The notes: generated by a model from the letters alone, not told the origin. A stretch of 11,071 nucleotides of DNA from CAIXSC01 sp040381235 (GCA_040381235.1 JBEIHS010000182.1:1-11071); one strand, 5' to 3'; shown: positions 1 to 6,858, counted from the stretch's first letter. Made by a program: numbers and translations.

Positions 1-590
1 CGCTCGAACCGCAAGATCGAGGTCTCAAGCGCTTCGGCCGCCTTGTTGGCGCCCCGCCGAACTCGCATGTACGACATTTCGGCCGGTTCGCCCTTGGCCG
101 GCTTCGCGGCTGTTTTGCCGTTTTTACTCGCGGCGCCGTTTTTGTCGCCGTCCTTCTCGCCGTCCTTCTCGCCGTCCTTCTCGCCGTCCTTCTCGCCGTC
201 CTTCGCGCCGTCCTTCGCGCCGTCCTTCGCGCCGTCCTTGGTGGTGTTTTTGTCCGGAATCTTGCTGGCGCCTTGGTCGGCGAGCGTGGCTGCCGACTTG
301 TCGGCCGCTTGTCCGAGCTGCTTGCCTGTGTCCCCTGCTTCGCCCGTCTTGCCAGCCTTGGTGGCCTTGGTGGCCTTGTCCGCGTTCGCGACTTTTCCCG
401 ACTCGTCGTTCGCAACATGGGCCAGGGCGGCAATTCGACCCTGCCAACCCCAGATGCCGCCGATGGCGAAGCCGCCGACAAGGCGGACGGCGAGCCAGAC
501 AACGAGGATGCCGGCGAACGCGAACCCGATGGTCAGGCGCCACAGCAGTAGGTCTCGACCGCCGCAGCGGTCGGTCGCAGTCGTCTTCAT
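1..590 (-). CDS. Single-pass membrane protein with tandem KDG[A/E/D] linker (3' end beyond window)
   Basis: This minus-strand frame is open from the ATG at 590-588 to the left edge with no stop, giving at least 196 residues. The start is set by a strong AAGGAG Shine-Dalgarno site at 601-596, six bases upstream. A short charged N-terminus is followed by a hydrophobic segment at about residues 19-48 (LTIGFAFAG onward), read as a signal anchor. A K/A/T/G/D-rich hydrophilic linker follows, and residues 118-149 are eight perfect four-residue repeats: KDGA three times, KDGE four times, KDGD once. The last visible part, MSYMRVRRGANKAAEALETS, looks like the start of a folded domain. From memory it resembles the entry to planctomycete TraB/GumN-like domains, but too little is visible to assign it. 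The inferred architecture is a membrane anchor, a flexible charged spacer and an exported domain. It is divergent from the beta-barrel gene at 791. Confidence 0.8.
   Translation of the reverse strand, partial: MKTTATDRCGGRDLLLWRLTIGFAFAGILVVWLAVRLVGGFAIGGIWGWQGRIAALAHVANDESGKVANADKATKATKAGKTGEAGDTGKQLGQAADKSAATLADQGASKIPDKNTTKDGAKDGAKDGAKDGEKDGEKDGEKDGEKDGDKNGAASKNGKTAAKPAKGEPAEMSYMRVRRGANKAAEALETSILRFE
144..239. repeat. Tandem 12-bp repeat, 8 units
   Basis: Eight contiguous 12-bp units occupy this span, with plus-strand consensus [C/G][T/G]CGCCGTCCTT. Units at 204-239 carry CGC at the variable codon, units at 156-203 carry CTC, and the unit at 144-155 carries GTC. On the coding minus strand they give KDGA x3, KDGE x4 and KDGD x1. 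A 12-bp period keeps the frame when units are gained or lost, so this is a likely length-variable linker. Confidence 0.95.
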
Positions 591-790
591 GGTCACTCCT
601 TCGCAAGCCGCCGGGGTTCGGCGGCCGATGACGGTACTATCGCGAAAACCGGATTTTCCGGAAGCCCTTGCCTTCTTTACTCAACTTGCGAATCGCGTGA
701 AACCGATACTACCGGCACAGATCATACGACAAGCCGCCCGTGGCGGCGACGTCCCCTGAAGCATCGCGAACGCCCAAGGTGGAAGGAACC
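591..790. other. Divergent intergenic region with two short inverted repeats
   Basis: This 200-bp gap separates the minus-strand membrane gene from the plus-strand barrel gene, so it should contain both promoters. I see no confident -35/-10 pair. Two inverted repeats stand out: GCCGCCG/CGGCGGC at 607-613 and 619-625 with a 5-base spacer, just upstream of the minus-strand Shine-Dalgarno site, and CCGGA-TTT-TCCGG at 649-661. Both could be operators or 5'-UTR hairpins, but short GC-rich repeats are common by chance in DNA like this. Confidence 0.4.
596..601 (-). promoter_or_regulatory. Ribosome binding site for the KDG-repeat membrane protein
   Basis: On the minus strand this reads AAGGAG, six bases before the ATG at 590-588. 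It decides both the start codon and the reading frame: two other frames here also look open because the 12-bp repeat contains no stop in any frame. Confidence 0.8.
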
Positions 791-1960
791 ATGTCTAGGA
801 ACCTTTACTCAGCCTGCCTGTCGGCACTGGTCCTGCTCGCCGTACTCACGGCCGGGGCTCACGCCCAGCAATTCCAGCCCTTCATCGATCCCAATTACTT
901 CCACCCGGACCTGCAGTTCTTCGCTCCGGCGGAAGCTGGCGAGGAGTACGGAGGCGAAGCACGACTCCGAACGGGATGGTATGGCGGTTACGACCGCCTG
1001 TACATCTACGTCTCCCGGCCGCGTGGCGAACAGTCCCACACCGAGGGGGATTTCACCTGGGGGAACCGGTATGATATCGGGTACATGACCGAGGAGAACC
1101 ACGGCTGGGGTTTTTCCGCGATTCACGTGGACGGCCCGCACAAGTCCGACGGCTACGAGGTTGAGCGTCTCAACCGCTACCTCGAGCCAGACACGGGCGG
1201 CGGTGGCGGCGGCGGCGGCGGCGGTGGCGGCAACGCGGCGGCGGGCCCGCTGCTCCCGGTGGTCGACCGCAACGACGGCTTCACCGGCGAACGCACCTAC
1301 AATCTCGAAAACTCGGTCAATAAGGCCGACTTGGTGGGCTTCGAACTGAACAAAATCTGGCGGCTCGAACCGCTGCACAATGGCAGCATCATCGAACCGC
1401 TCGTCGGGTTCCGCTACAACAAGTTCCGGGACTACACCCGTCGGGATGTCTACGAGCGGTTCAACGACGAAGGCGAGCCGATTCCGGCCCTACCCAATGC
1501 CAACTTCGCTCTCGATGACGCCACGATCGAGCGGTTCACGATGAACGAGTGGGGCATCACCAACCACATGGTCGGCGGCCAACTCGGCTTGCGGTGGTAC
1601 AAGAAGCAGTCGCGATGGCTGCTGGACAGCGAATTCCGCGGGTTCGCGATGCAGAACTTCCAGGGAATGTACAACCAACAACTGCTCGAAACCACGCTCT
1701 ACGACGGAGCCGGCACTGGCAGCGAGACGACCCTGGTTCTCCGGGACAAGACAATCCGCTACGACCACGATAGCGAATTCGTCTGGGGCATGGAGATCCG
1801 AGCCCAGGCGGCGTACGAACTGACTCGCGATATCGCCGTCCGCGGCGGCATGCACCTGATTGATTACGCCAACGGCGTCGGTCGCGGCAACAACTTCGCT
1901 CGGAACACCGAAGATGTACTGATGGTGGGCTTCACCTTCGGCGTCACAGTCAACCGCTAG
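791..1960 (+). CDS. Secreted outer-membrane beta-barrel-like protein (BBP7/Lpg1974-like, planctomycete type)
   Basis: The product is 389 aa. The ATG at 791 is chosen because it begins a clear Sec signal peptide (residues 1-25, hydrophobic core ALVLLAVLTAG, AHA|QQ cleavage) and has AAGGTGG at 776-782, eight bases upstream. The frame is open back to 740 but the extra 17 residues are not signal-like. The mature chain is rich in Tyr, Trp, Gly and Asn with alternating polar and aromatic stretches (TGWYGGYDRLYIYVS, WGNRYDIGYMTEENHGWGFS, IIEPLVGFRYNKF), as in a transmembrane beta-barrel. It ends in a strand-like segment, DVLMVGFTFGVTVNR, although the last residue is Arg, not the common Phe. Residues 136-147 are twelve consecutive glycines, probably in an exposed loop. 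The size and style fit barrel families abundant in planctomycetes (BBP7 or Lpg1974-like), but I recognise no diagnostic motif, so the family is tentative. The inferred location is the outer membrane, as porin or structural protein. Confidence 0.7.
   Translation: MSRNLYSACLSALVLLAVLTAGAHAQQFQPFIDPNYFHPDLQFFAPAEAGEEYGGEARLRTGWYGGYDRLYIYVSRPRGEQSHTEGDFTWGNRYDIGYMTEENHGWGFSAIHVDGPHKSDGYEVERLNRYLEPDTGGGGGGGGGGGGNAAAGPLLPVVDRNDGFTGERTYNLENSVNKADLVGFELNKIWRLEPLHNGSIIEPLVGFRYNKFRDYTRRDVYERFNDEGEPIPALPNANFALDDATIERFTMNEWGITNHMVGGQLGLRWYKKQSRWLLDSEFRGFAMQNFQGMYNQQLLETTLYDGAGTGSETTLVLRDKTIRYDHDSEFVWGMEIRAQAAYELTRDIAVRGGMHLIDYANGVGRGNNFARNTEDVLMVGFTFGVTVNR
1196..1231 (+). repeat. GGC/GGT run encoding Gly12
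   Basis: Twelve consecutive glycine codons, GGC with two interspersed GGT, lie in frame inside the barrel-like gene. They encode residues 136-147, between a conserved-looking strand region and an Asn/Ala/Pro-rich turn. Simple trinucleotide runs like this can change length by slippage without breaking the frame. Confidence 0.9.
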
Positions 1961-1996
1961 TCGGGCGGCCAGCGGCAGGGAAACGCGATGCGGGTC

Positions 1997-2032
1997 CGAG
2001 CGGCGTCGGCGCGAAAGCGCTGGCGCCGCTCG
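1997..2032. terminator. GAAA-capped hairpin between convergent genes
   Basis: A 16-bp stem (1997-2012 with 2017-2032), containing two G-T wobble positions, closes on a GAAA tetraloop at 2013-2016. It lies 36 bp after the barrel gene stop and about 20 bp from the stop of the convergent 60-aa gene, the usual place for a terminator. On the plus strand the only T-run is TTTT at 2038-2041 after a six-base gap. On the minus strand no T-run follows. Termination efficiency is therefore uncertain, and it may act as an mRNA 3'-end stabiliser. Confidence 0.5.
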
Positions 2033-2051
2033 CCTCCTTTTACCGCCCGCC

Positions 2052-2234
2052 CTACTTCTTCTTCTTGGGCAGTTTCCGCAGTTCTTCCAGTTCCACCGAC
2101 AGCCGATGCCGAAGCGGGCTTTCCGCGCGGAGTTGCTCCAACAGTTGCTCGGCCTTGTCGAACGCCTCTGGCGTGCGGCCCTCGTTCTTGAAAATCGTGT
2201 TGAAGCTGCGATGCACTTCCGCTTCGGTAAGCAC
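2052..2234 (-). CDS. Small charged helical protein, 60 aa, unrecognised
   Basis: The start is a GTG at 2234-2232, supported by GGAGG at 2244-2240 with a five-base spacer; the stop is TAG at 2054-2052. The protein begins MLTEAEVHRSF, continues with a Phe-Asp-Lys-Ala helix-like segment (TPEAFDKAEQLLEQLRAES) and ends with KKKK encoded by four AAG codons. It has no signal peptide, membrane segment or cysteine, so it is predicted to be a cytoplasmic, largely alpha-helical protein. The clean start signals and strongly patterned Leu/Glu/Arg composition, unlike the Arg/Ala/Pro-rich antisense frames around it, argue that it is real. Function is unknown. It is downstream of and co-directional with the sigma factor gene, 186 bp away, and may have its own promoter. 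Confidence 0.75.
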   Translation of the reverse strand: MLTEAEVHRSFNTIFKNEGRTPEAFDKAEQLLEQLRAESPLRHRLSVELEELRKLPKKKK

Positions 2235-2239
2235 AGGAT

Positions 2240-2244
2240 CCTCC
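2240..2244 (-). promoter_or_regulatory. Ribosome binding site supporting a GTG start
   Basis: On the minus strand this is GGAGG, five bases before GTG at 2234-2232. No in-frame ATG lies close by, so this site is the main evidence for the GTG start of the 60-aa protein. Confidence 0.7.
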
Positions 2245-2354
2245 GTTGGAAATTGGGAGACGGCGACGAGCGAGCCGGCGCCGACGAGTCAGGATGGCGG
2301 CAGGGACCGGAAACACGCCGCCACTGGCCTCTCCGCAGCCCACCGACGACGTCG

Positions 2355-2384
2355 ATTGTAAAACGGAATCCGGCGAGTTGGCTA
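2355..2384 (-). promoter_or_regulatory. Candidate sigma70-like promoter for the 60-aa gene
   Basis: On the minus strand TAGCCA (2384-2379; four of six match TTGACA) is followed after 18 bases by TACAAT (2360-2355; five of six match TATAAT). It lies in the gap after the sigma factor stop and about 120 bases upstream of the GTG start of the 60-aa gene. This is a consensus match only; planctomycete promoter consensus may differ. Confidence 0.3.
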
Positions 2385-2420
2385 GGCTGGCGCCGCGCCG
2401 ATCCGAGTTCGCTCCAACAT

Positions 2421-3098
2421 TCAACCGGTGGCGCGCGGTCGGCATGACGGCGCGCGGCGCGCGGCGCGCCTGCACGAGGCCGGTAACGCGTCCATCCGAC
2501 AGCTATCCGCCGCCAAGTTTTCCGGCTCGATCCCTTGCCGCACCTCCAGGCAGCGACGCAAGCGGGCGGCCAAACGAAAAAAACGCATGCGGGCCGCCGA
2601 TGGCCGAATCGCCAACCGCTGCCCAATCGCTTGCCAATTCAACCCAGCCCGCACGAATTGCGCAAGCACGCATTCGCGCGGCGTCAAATGTCGCACCAGG
2701 CGCCCCCACTCCTCGGCGGCGTCCATGCGTTGAATCCATTCGCACTCGGGCCCTTGCCAATCGGCATTCATCGCCAGGCCGTCTAGCCCGGCGACTCGCG
2801 CGAGGGGAAACGCATTTCTAATAGCCCGCTGCCGACGACACTCGGTGCGAACCGCTTTGTCGATGACCCCCTCGACATACGCCTCCACATTATTCACGCG
2901 CACCGGCAACGGCCGCTGCCACAGCTCCAAGAGCAACCGCTGCAACACATCCTCGGGATCATTCGAAGTTCGGTCGGGCGACCGCACATAGTCATCCAAC
3001 CGGCGCCGGACCCGTGCGAGCAGCGACTGCCCAAAACGCGTGGCCAACTCGTTCAACGCCGCCCGATCCCCCCGGAAAAACCGCCGCCAAACGCGCAT
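2421..3098 (-). CDS. ECF-type RNA polymerase sigma factor, divergent
   Basis: With the ATG at 3098-3096 the product is 225 aa. Residues 5-92 fit sigma region 2: WRRFFRGDRAALNELATRFG, then DPEDVLQRLLLELWQ, the usual core-binding and -10-recognition helices, then VEAYVEGVIDKAVRTECRRQ. Residues 125-185 fit region 4, a helix-turn-helix for -35 recognition, with LTPRECVLAQF, GLNWQAIGQRLAI and PSAARMRFFRLAARLRRCL. About 40 Ala/Arg/Cys-rich residues follow. The frame is open to 3389. I prefer 3098 because region 2 begins right there and because an ATG at 3245 would overlap the start of the divergent YfhO-like gene. The 3098 start has no clear Shine-Dalgarno site, whereas 3245 has GAGG seven bases upstream, so the start remains open. 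No anti-sigma gene is adjacent. It is inferred to be a cytoplasmic regulator; its targets are unknown. Confidence 0.75.
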   Translation of the reverse strand: MRVWRRFFRGDRAALNELATRFGQSLLARVRRRLDDYVRSPDRTSNDPEDVLQRLLLELWQRPLPVRVNNVEAYVEGVIDKAVRTECRRQRAIRNAFPLARVAGLDGLAMNADWQGPECEWIQRMDAAEEWGRLVRHLTPRECVLAQFVRAGLNWQAIGQRLAIRPSAARMRFFRLAARLRRCLEVRQGIEPENLAADSCRMDALPASCRRAARRAPSCRPRATG

Positions 3099-3243
3099 TT
3101 CGACAGCGAGCTCGGACGAACAGCGTGACTCCGCTGGCCGCCCCCACAACCTTCGAGCAACGGGAGGCGGTCGGTTCGCCGAACGGGCCCGAGCCGATAC
3201 AACAGGACGACTCGCCACTTTCGCGCGTCGGGAGACAGGTTCC
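3099..3243. other. Divergent intergenic region between sigma factor and YfhO-like genes
   Basis: With the chosen starts this 145-bp gap must hold promoters for both genes, so the sigma factor could control itself and the membrane protein from here. For the plus-strand gene GGAG at 3231-3234 sits nine bases before the ATG at 3244. I see no confident -35/-10 pair on either strand. A small inverted repeat GTTC-GCC-GAAC occurs near 3175-3185. Confidence 0.4.
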
Positions 3244-6200
3244 ATGGGAGCACCTCGAAAAAACACCGCCACCCGCAGTCGCTTTCCAGCGCTGTGGCCG
3301 TGGTGTCGGCGCCCCACGCACCGAACAACCGTCGGAAACTCAGTCCTTCGATTGGCCGAATTCTTGCGGGCGGGCCGCTGGTTACGCAAGGGGGGAAGCG
3401 TTCTTTGGGTCGTCGCGCCGCTGGCGTGGCTGTTCGCCCCGGCCCTGCTTGACGGCCAAGTGGCCGCCTTTCGCGATGGCGCTCACTACTACCTTCCGCT
3501 CTGGAACTGGATGCGGAACGAAGCGGCCGCGCACGGCACATGGCCGAGCTGGAATCCGTGGGAGAACACCGGCGTTCCGATCGCCGGCGACCCCACAGCG
3601 GCCATCTGGTATCCGGGCCTTTGGCTGTTCCGGTTGCCGCTGCCATTCACCGCCGCGTACAACGCCTTCCTCGCCCTGCACTTTGCGTTGGCCATGAGCG
3701 GCGCCAACCGCGCCGCCGCCGCAGTGCTCGACGCCGACCCGCCGCCTGCCACGCCACCTGCCACGCCGCCTGCCACGCCGCCTGCCACGCCACCTGCCAC
3801 GCCACCTGCCACGTCAACCCGGACTGCTGACTACCGCTCAGCCCACGCCGCTGCCGAGCACGAAGCCTCCCAAGTCGCGTCACGCGTGGACCCTCGAACC
3901 GCGCCGCGTATCGCCGGCGCCGCCTACGCGCTGGGTGGCGCCGTGCTCTTCAATTATTCCAACCCTATCTATCTCATCGGCGCCGCTTGGCTGCCCTGGG
4001 GAGTCGCCGCGTTCGTTCGCTGGCGATTCGCGCCGCCCGCCCCCCGCAATCCAGACCCGTCTTGTAATGACCCGCAAGCCACACACGACACCCCGCACTC
4101 GCCCGCCCCGGCTTCTTGGAGTCAACCGGCGTCTTGGCTACCACCCGTCGGTCTCGTCGCGGCGCTGGCGATGATGATCACAGGTGGCGATCCCCAAGGC
4201 GCCGTCCACCTGCTGCTTGTCTGCGCCGTCGCCGCATGGCCCACGCGCCGCTTTGCCCAAGGTGGATTCCGGGACGCCACGCGGACCCTGGTCGGCCTCA
4301 TGCTCGCGAGCACGCTCGCCGCCACGCTCGCCGCGCCGCTCATCCTCCCCGCTATCGCCGCCCTCGAAACATCGGAACGCGCCGCCGCCCAATCCTCCGC
4401 CGATCCGTTCACAACAAACCGCTATGAATTCAGCGTCGGCCCCTGGCGTTGGCTCGAACTCGTCTGGCCGAACATCGGCGGACGGATGTTTCCCGTTCAT
4501 CAGCGTTGGTTTTCCGCGCTCCCGGCGGAAGGCCGCGTCTGGACGCCATCGCTCTACACCGGCACGATTCCCTGTTTGCTCGCGTTCATCGCCTTAAGGA
4601 CCGCTAGCGGCCAGGCCCGCCGCCGCCCAGGCGCGGGCGCGGTCCCCGGCGGCCCTCCAGCCACTGACGGAAACGAATTCGCGGCCCCGTTCGCATTTCG
4701 CGGCCCCGCACACCCCGCGACCACAACCACGCGCTGGCTCGGAATCGTCGCCGCCACCGCCTGGCTCGCGGCTTGTGGACAGTACGGCTTGGGCTGGTTG
4801 CTCCGCGAACTGCAAGCTTGGCAACCGCAGGCGGAATGGGGGACGGTCATCGAGAGCCACGTCGGGGGAGTGTATTGGCTACTGACCAAGCTGGTGCCCG
4901 GCTACGCGCTGTTCCGCTATCCGGCCAAATGGACCGTCGTCGGGACGCTTGCCATCGCCCTGCTTGCCGCCCGCGGCTGGACACACATCGTCTCGGAAAA
5001 CCAACGCGACCGGCTGCGCATGGGGCCGGTCACGGGCCTTCTAGCGCTGGCGGCAGCGGCAACCATGCTATTCGCGATCATGGTCGAATGCCTGCCACGG
5101 ACCGCTTCCGGCCAGCGATGGCTCGCCACGCTCGGCCCCGACGATTGGTTCGGTCCTTTCACGCCGGACGGCTGGCAAGCGGACCTTCGCGCGGCATGGA
5201 TCGCAAGCTTCGCGAGCGTCGCGCTATTGGCCGCCGCGCGGCGATTCGCCTCCAGCCGCCCGCTCCGAACCCGCGAGCGCATCCGCCCCGAGGCGTCTGT
5301 CACACCGCCTTCGCTTTCCGCCCCGGCATGCCGCACTCCGGTTCTGGCCTGTCGCTTCCTGGCCGGCCGCTTCAGTCGCTGGGGCCCCGCGCTGGTCGTC
5401 GCCGGCACGATGGTCGACTTAGTGTCGAGCAACGGCTGGATGATTGGTTGGTTGCCGGCCGCGCAGTTCGCATCGTTCGCTCCACCGCCAAGCGAGATCC
5501 ACGACTCCGTCTTCAGGTCGGCGTCACCGGCAAGCGTGGCGCCGATCGCCGCTTCGGACAGTATTCCAGTTCCCGCGTCGAGCATCGCTTGGAGGGCCGC
5601 TGCCAGCGGTGTTTCCAGCGGCGCTGTTTCCAGCGGCGCTGTGGACGGCCGCGGTGTAGACAGCATGCTGTCCCGCGCCGCGTCCGCGTTGCCTGGCCGC
5701 GACCGCGCCGCCGGTCAAATAGTCCGTGAACGCTGGTATCGCGCTTCATCGGAAGCTTGGTGGCCCGCGACTTGGCGGCAGTCATCGTCCAAGCGGCGAC
5801 TTGAAGAGACGCTCGTATGGGAGCGAACGTCGCGGTTTCCCAAAACGAATTTGCTCAGTCGCGAAAGCGTGATCTCCAGCGAAGATGCTTGGCGGGCGGG
5901 CGAGTGGCGGGCGATGCTGGCCACGGCCCGGTCGGTGGGAATCCCCAGGGCCGATGGCGTTGCCGAACCGCACCCCACATTCCTTCGCGCGCTGTCGGTC
6001 CGGTGGATCGCGACTCCGGCGACAGCGCCGCTGGCGATTTCCCCGGCTAACCCCCAGCGCGGTGTTCCGATGACAGTATCAGCGTCCCCAGACCGCTTAT
6101 CGACGCTGCTTGATACGTCGGTCGGCTTCGCAGAACTTGACGATCCTTTGCCTCGTGCTTGGCTAGTTGGAAACGTCACTTGGTGGCCAGCGGCTGGGCC

Positions 6201-6825
6201 AGGCGGACAGCCTCCGATGTCCTCGTCCGAATCCACCGGGAACCGAGCCGAAACGCGGCGGCGCGCGATCCTCGCCCCGAACGGTCAACCGCGCAACTTC
6301 GCCCGCTCGGCGGTCGTCGAGCTCGCCGCCGGCCAACAGCAGCCCTCGACCAGCTTGACCTTCGCTTTCCAAGGGGATGATCGGCAGGTCTTCGCATGCC
6401 GCGTCGAGGACGACCCGCAGGCCATACGCACCGTCGTCCATGGTGAATCCTCCGGTCCCGCGCTCCTGGTGTTGAACGACGCCTTCGATCCCGAGTGGAC
6501 CGCCACCGTGACCAGCGATCCACTCGCGACTGCCCCTCCGGGCTCTTCGCAAGCGTCCGTCTTGGCACAACCCACCACGGTTTATCGAGTCAATCGATTG
6601 ATGCGTGGAGTCGTGGTGCCTGCCGGACGGTGGTCTGTCGAGTTCCGCTACCGGTCGCGGTCGGAAGCCCTTGGCACATGGCTTGCCGTGGGGCTGGGAT
6701 TGCCGGGCTTGGCCCTCTGGCTCTGGCTTGGGTGCCGCCGACCAGTCGCTTCGGTGCCGCCGATGGATCGACCAAGTCACGCCGGCCATTTGACAGGCGC
6801 CCTCGGTTGCGCTACCGTTCGTTAG
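3244..6825 (+). CDS. YfhO-family polytopic membrane protein (putative GT-C-like glycosyltransferase)
   Basis: The product is 1193 aa. The ATG at 3244 has GGAG at 3231-3234. The frame is open to 3040, but the extra 68 residues are Arg/Ser-rich and antisense to the sigma gene. The N-terminus has a hydrophobic helix (about 53-69), then FRDGAHYYLPLWNW, WPSWNPWENTGVPIAGDPTA and IWYPG, matching the YfhO (PF09586) pattern of a first periplasmic loop with an acidic residue. Further membrane helices include LVGLMLASTLAATLAAPLIL and the segment after FRYPAKW, a family-typical motif. The C-terminus (LLVLNDAFDPEWTATV, then YRVNRLMRGVVVPAGRWSVE and FRYRSRSEALG before a last helix) matches the YfhO extracytoplasmic end. 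Family members in Gram-positive bacteria glycosylate cell-wall polymers; here the likely role is transfer of lipid-linked sugar to an envelope molecule. Odd points are the (PPAT)6 insertion at residues 167-190 and several Pro/Ala/Ser-rich loops, including a 15-bp tandem duplication at 5611-5640. It is the largest gene in the window. Confidence 0.85.
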   Translation: MGAPRKNTATRSRFPALWPWCRRPTHRTTVGNSVLRLAEFLRAGRWLRKGGSVLWVVAPLAWLFAPALLDGQVAAFRDGAHYYLPLWNWMRNEAAAHGTWPSWNPWENTGVPIAGDPTAAIWYPGLWLFRLPLPFTAAYNAFLALHFALAMSGANRAAAAVLDADPPPATPPATPPATPPATPPATPPATSTRTADYRSAHAAAEHEASQVASRVDPRTAPRIAGAAYALGGAVLFNYSNPIYLIGAAWLPWGVAAFVRWRFAPPAPRNPDPSCNDPQATHDTPHSPAPASWSQPASWLPPVGLVAALAMMITGGDPQGAVHLLLVCAVAAWPTRRFAQGGFRDATRTLVGLMLASTLAATLAAPLILPAIAALETSERAAAQSSADPFTTNRYEFSVGPWRWLELVWPNIGGRMFPVHQRWFSALPAEGRVWTPSLYTGTIPCLLAFIALRTASGQARRRPGAGAVPGGPPATDGNEFAAPFAFRGPAHPATTTTRWLGIVAATAWLAACGQYGLGWLLRELQAWQPQAEWGTVIESHVGGVYWLLTKLVPGYALFRYPAKWTVVGTLAIALLAARGWTHIVSENQRDRLRMGPVTGLLALAAAATMLFAIMVECLPRTASGQRWLATLGPDDWFGPFTPDGWQADLRAAWIASFASVALLAAARRFASSRPLRTRERIRPEASVTPPSLSAPACRTPVLACRFLAGRFSRWGPALVVAGTMVDLVSSNGWMIGWLPAAQFASFAPPPSEIHDSVFRSASPASVAPIAASDSIPVPASSIAWRAAASGVSSGAVSSGAVDGRGVDSMLSRAASALPGRDRAAGQIVRERWYRASSEAWWPATWRQSSSKRRLEETLVWERTSRFPKTNLLSRESVISSEDAWRAGEWRAMLATARSVGIPRADGVAEPHPTFLRALSVRWIATPATAPLAISPANPQRGVPMTVSASPDRLSTLLDTSVGFAELDDPLPRAWLVGNVTWWPAAGPGGQPPMSSSESTGNRAETRRRAILAPNGQPRNFARSAVVELAAGQQQPSTSLTFAFQGDDRQVFACRVEDDPQAIRTVVHGESSGPALLVLNDAFDPEWTATVTSDPLATAPPGSSQASVLAQPTTVYRVNRLMRGVVVPAGRWSVEFRYRSRSEALGTWLAVGLGLPGLALWLWLGCRRPVASVPPMDRPSHAGHLTGALGCATVR
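3742..3813 (+). repeat. Tandem 12-bp repeat, 6 units, encoding (PPAT)6
   Basis: Six contiguous units of CC[G/A]CCTGCCACG encode PPAT six times (residues 167-190 of the YfhO-like protein). The array lies between the helix ending HFALAMSGAN and the next one starting near PRIAGAAYALGG, so it forms part of a loop. Only the third base of the first codon varies (G, A, G, G, A, A), indicating recent expansion. The period keeps the frame when units are gained or lost. Confidence 0.95.
5611..5640 (+). repeat. 15-bp tandem duplication
   Basis: GTTTCCAGCGGCGCT occurs twice in direct succession and gives the repeated VSSGA in a Ser/Ala/Gly-rich stretch of the YfhO-like protein. It is identical in both copies, so it is recent or actively maintained. 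Confidence 0.85.
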
Positions 6826-6858
6826 GGGTGCTTGGCGACGTGAGGCGGGCCAAGCCCC
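6826..6858 (+). terminator. Candidate stem-loop after the YfhO-like gene
   Basis: Starting immediately after the TAG stop, GGG-T-GCTTGGC (6826-6836) can pair with GCCAAGC-CCC (6849-6858), giving a 10-bp stem with one bulged T and a 12-base loop. No T-run follows, so it is at best a factor-assisted terminator or 3'-end stabiliser. Confidence 0.3.

Noticed and set aside
43..759. Plus-strand frame with SPSF repeats, and the minus-strand REGR-repeat frame at 124-606
   Set aside because: Both are shadows of the 12-bp repeat read in other frames. Only the minus frame starting at 590 has a Shine-Dalgarno site, a hydrophobic anchor and a protein-like composition.
740..790. N-terminal extension of the barrel-like gene
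   Set aside because: The added 17 residues precede a perfect signal peptide, and AAGGTGG supports the internal ATG at 791.
1490..2626. Minus-strand frame of 378 codons
   Set aside because: It is antisense to the barrel gene and overlaps the 60-aa gene in another frame; its Arg/Ala/Pro-rich product is typical of GC-rich shadow frames.
3040..3243. N-terminal extension of the YfhO-like gene
   Set aside because: The 68 extra residues are Arg/Ser-rich, overlap the sigma gene on the other strand and have no membrane or signal character.
3742..3813. CRISPR-like array
   Set aside because: The repeats are contiguous 12-bp units with no spacers and are in frame with a coding sequence.
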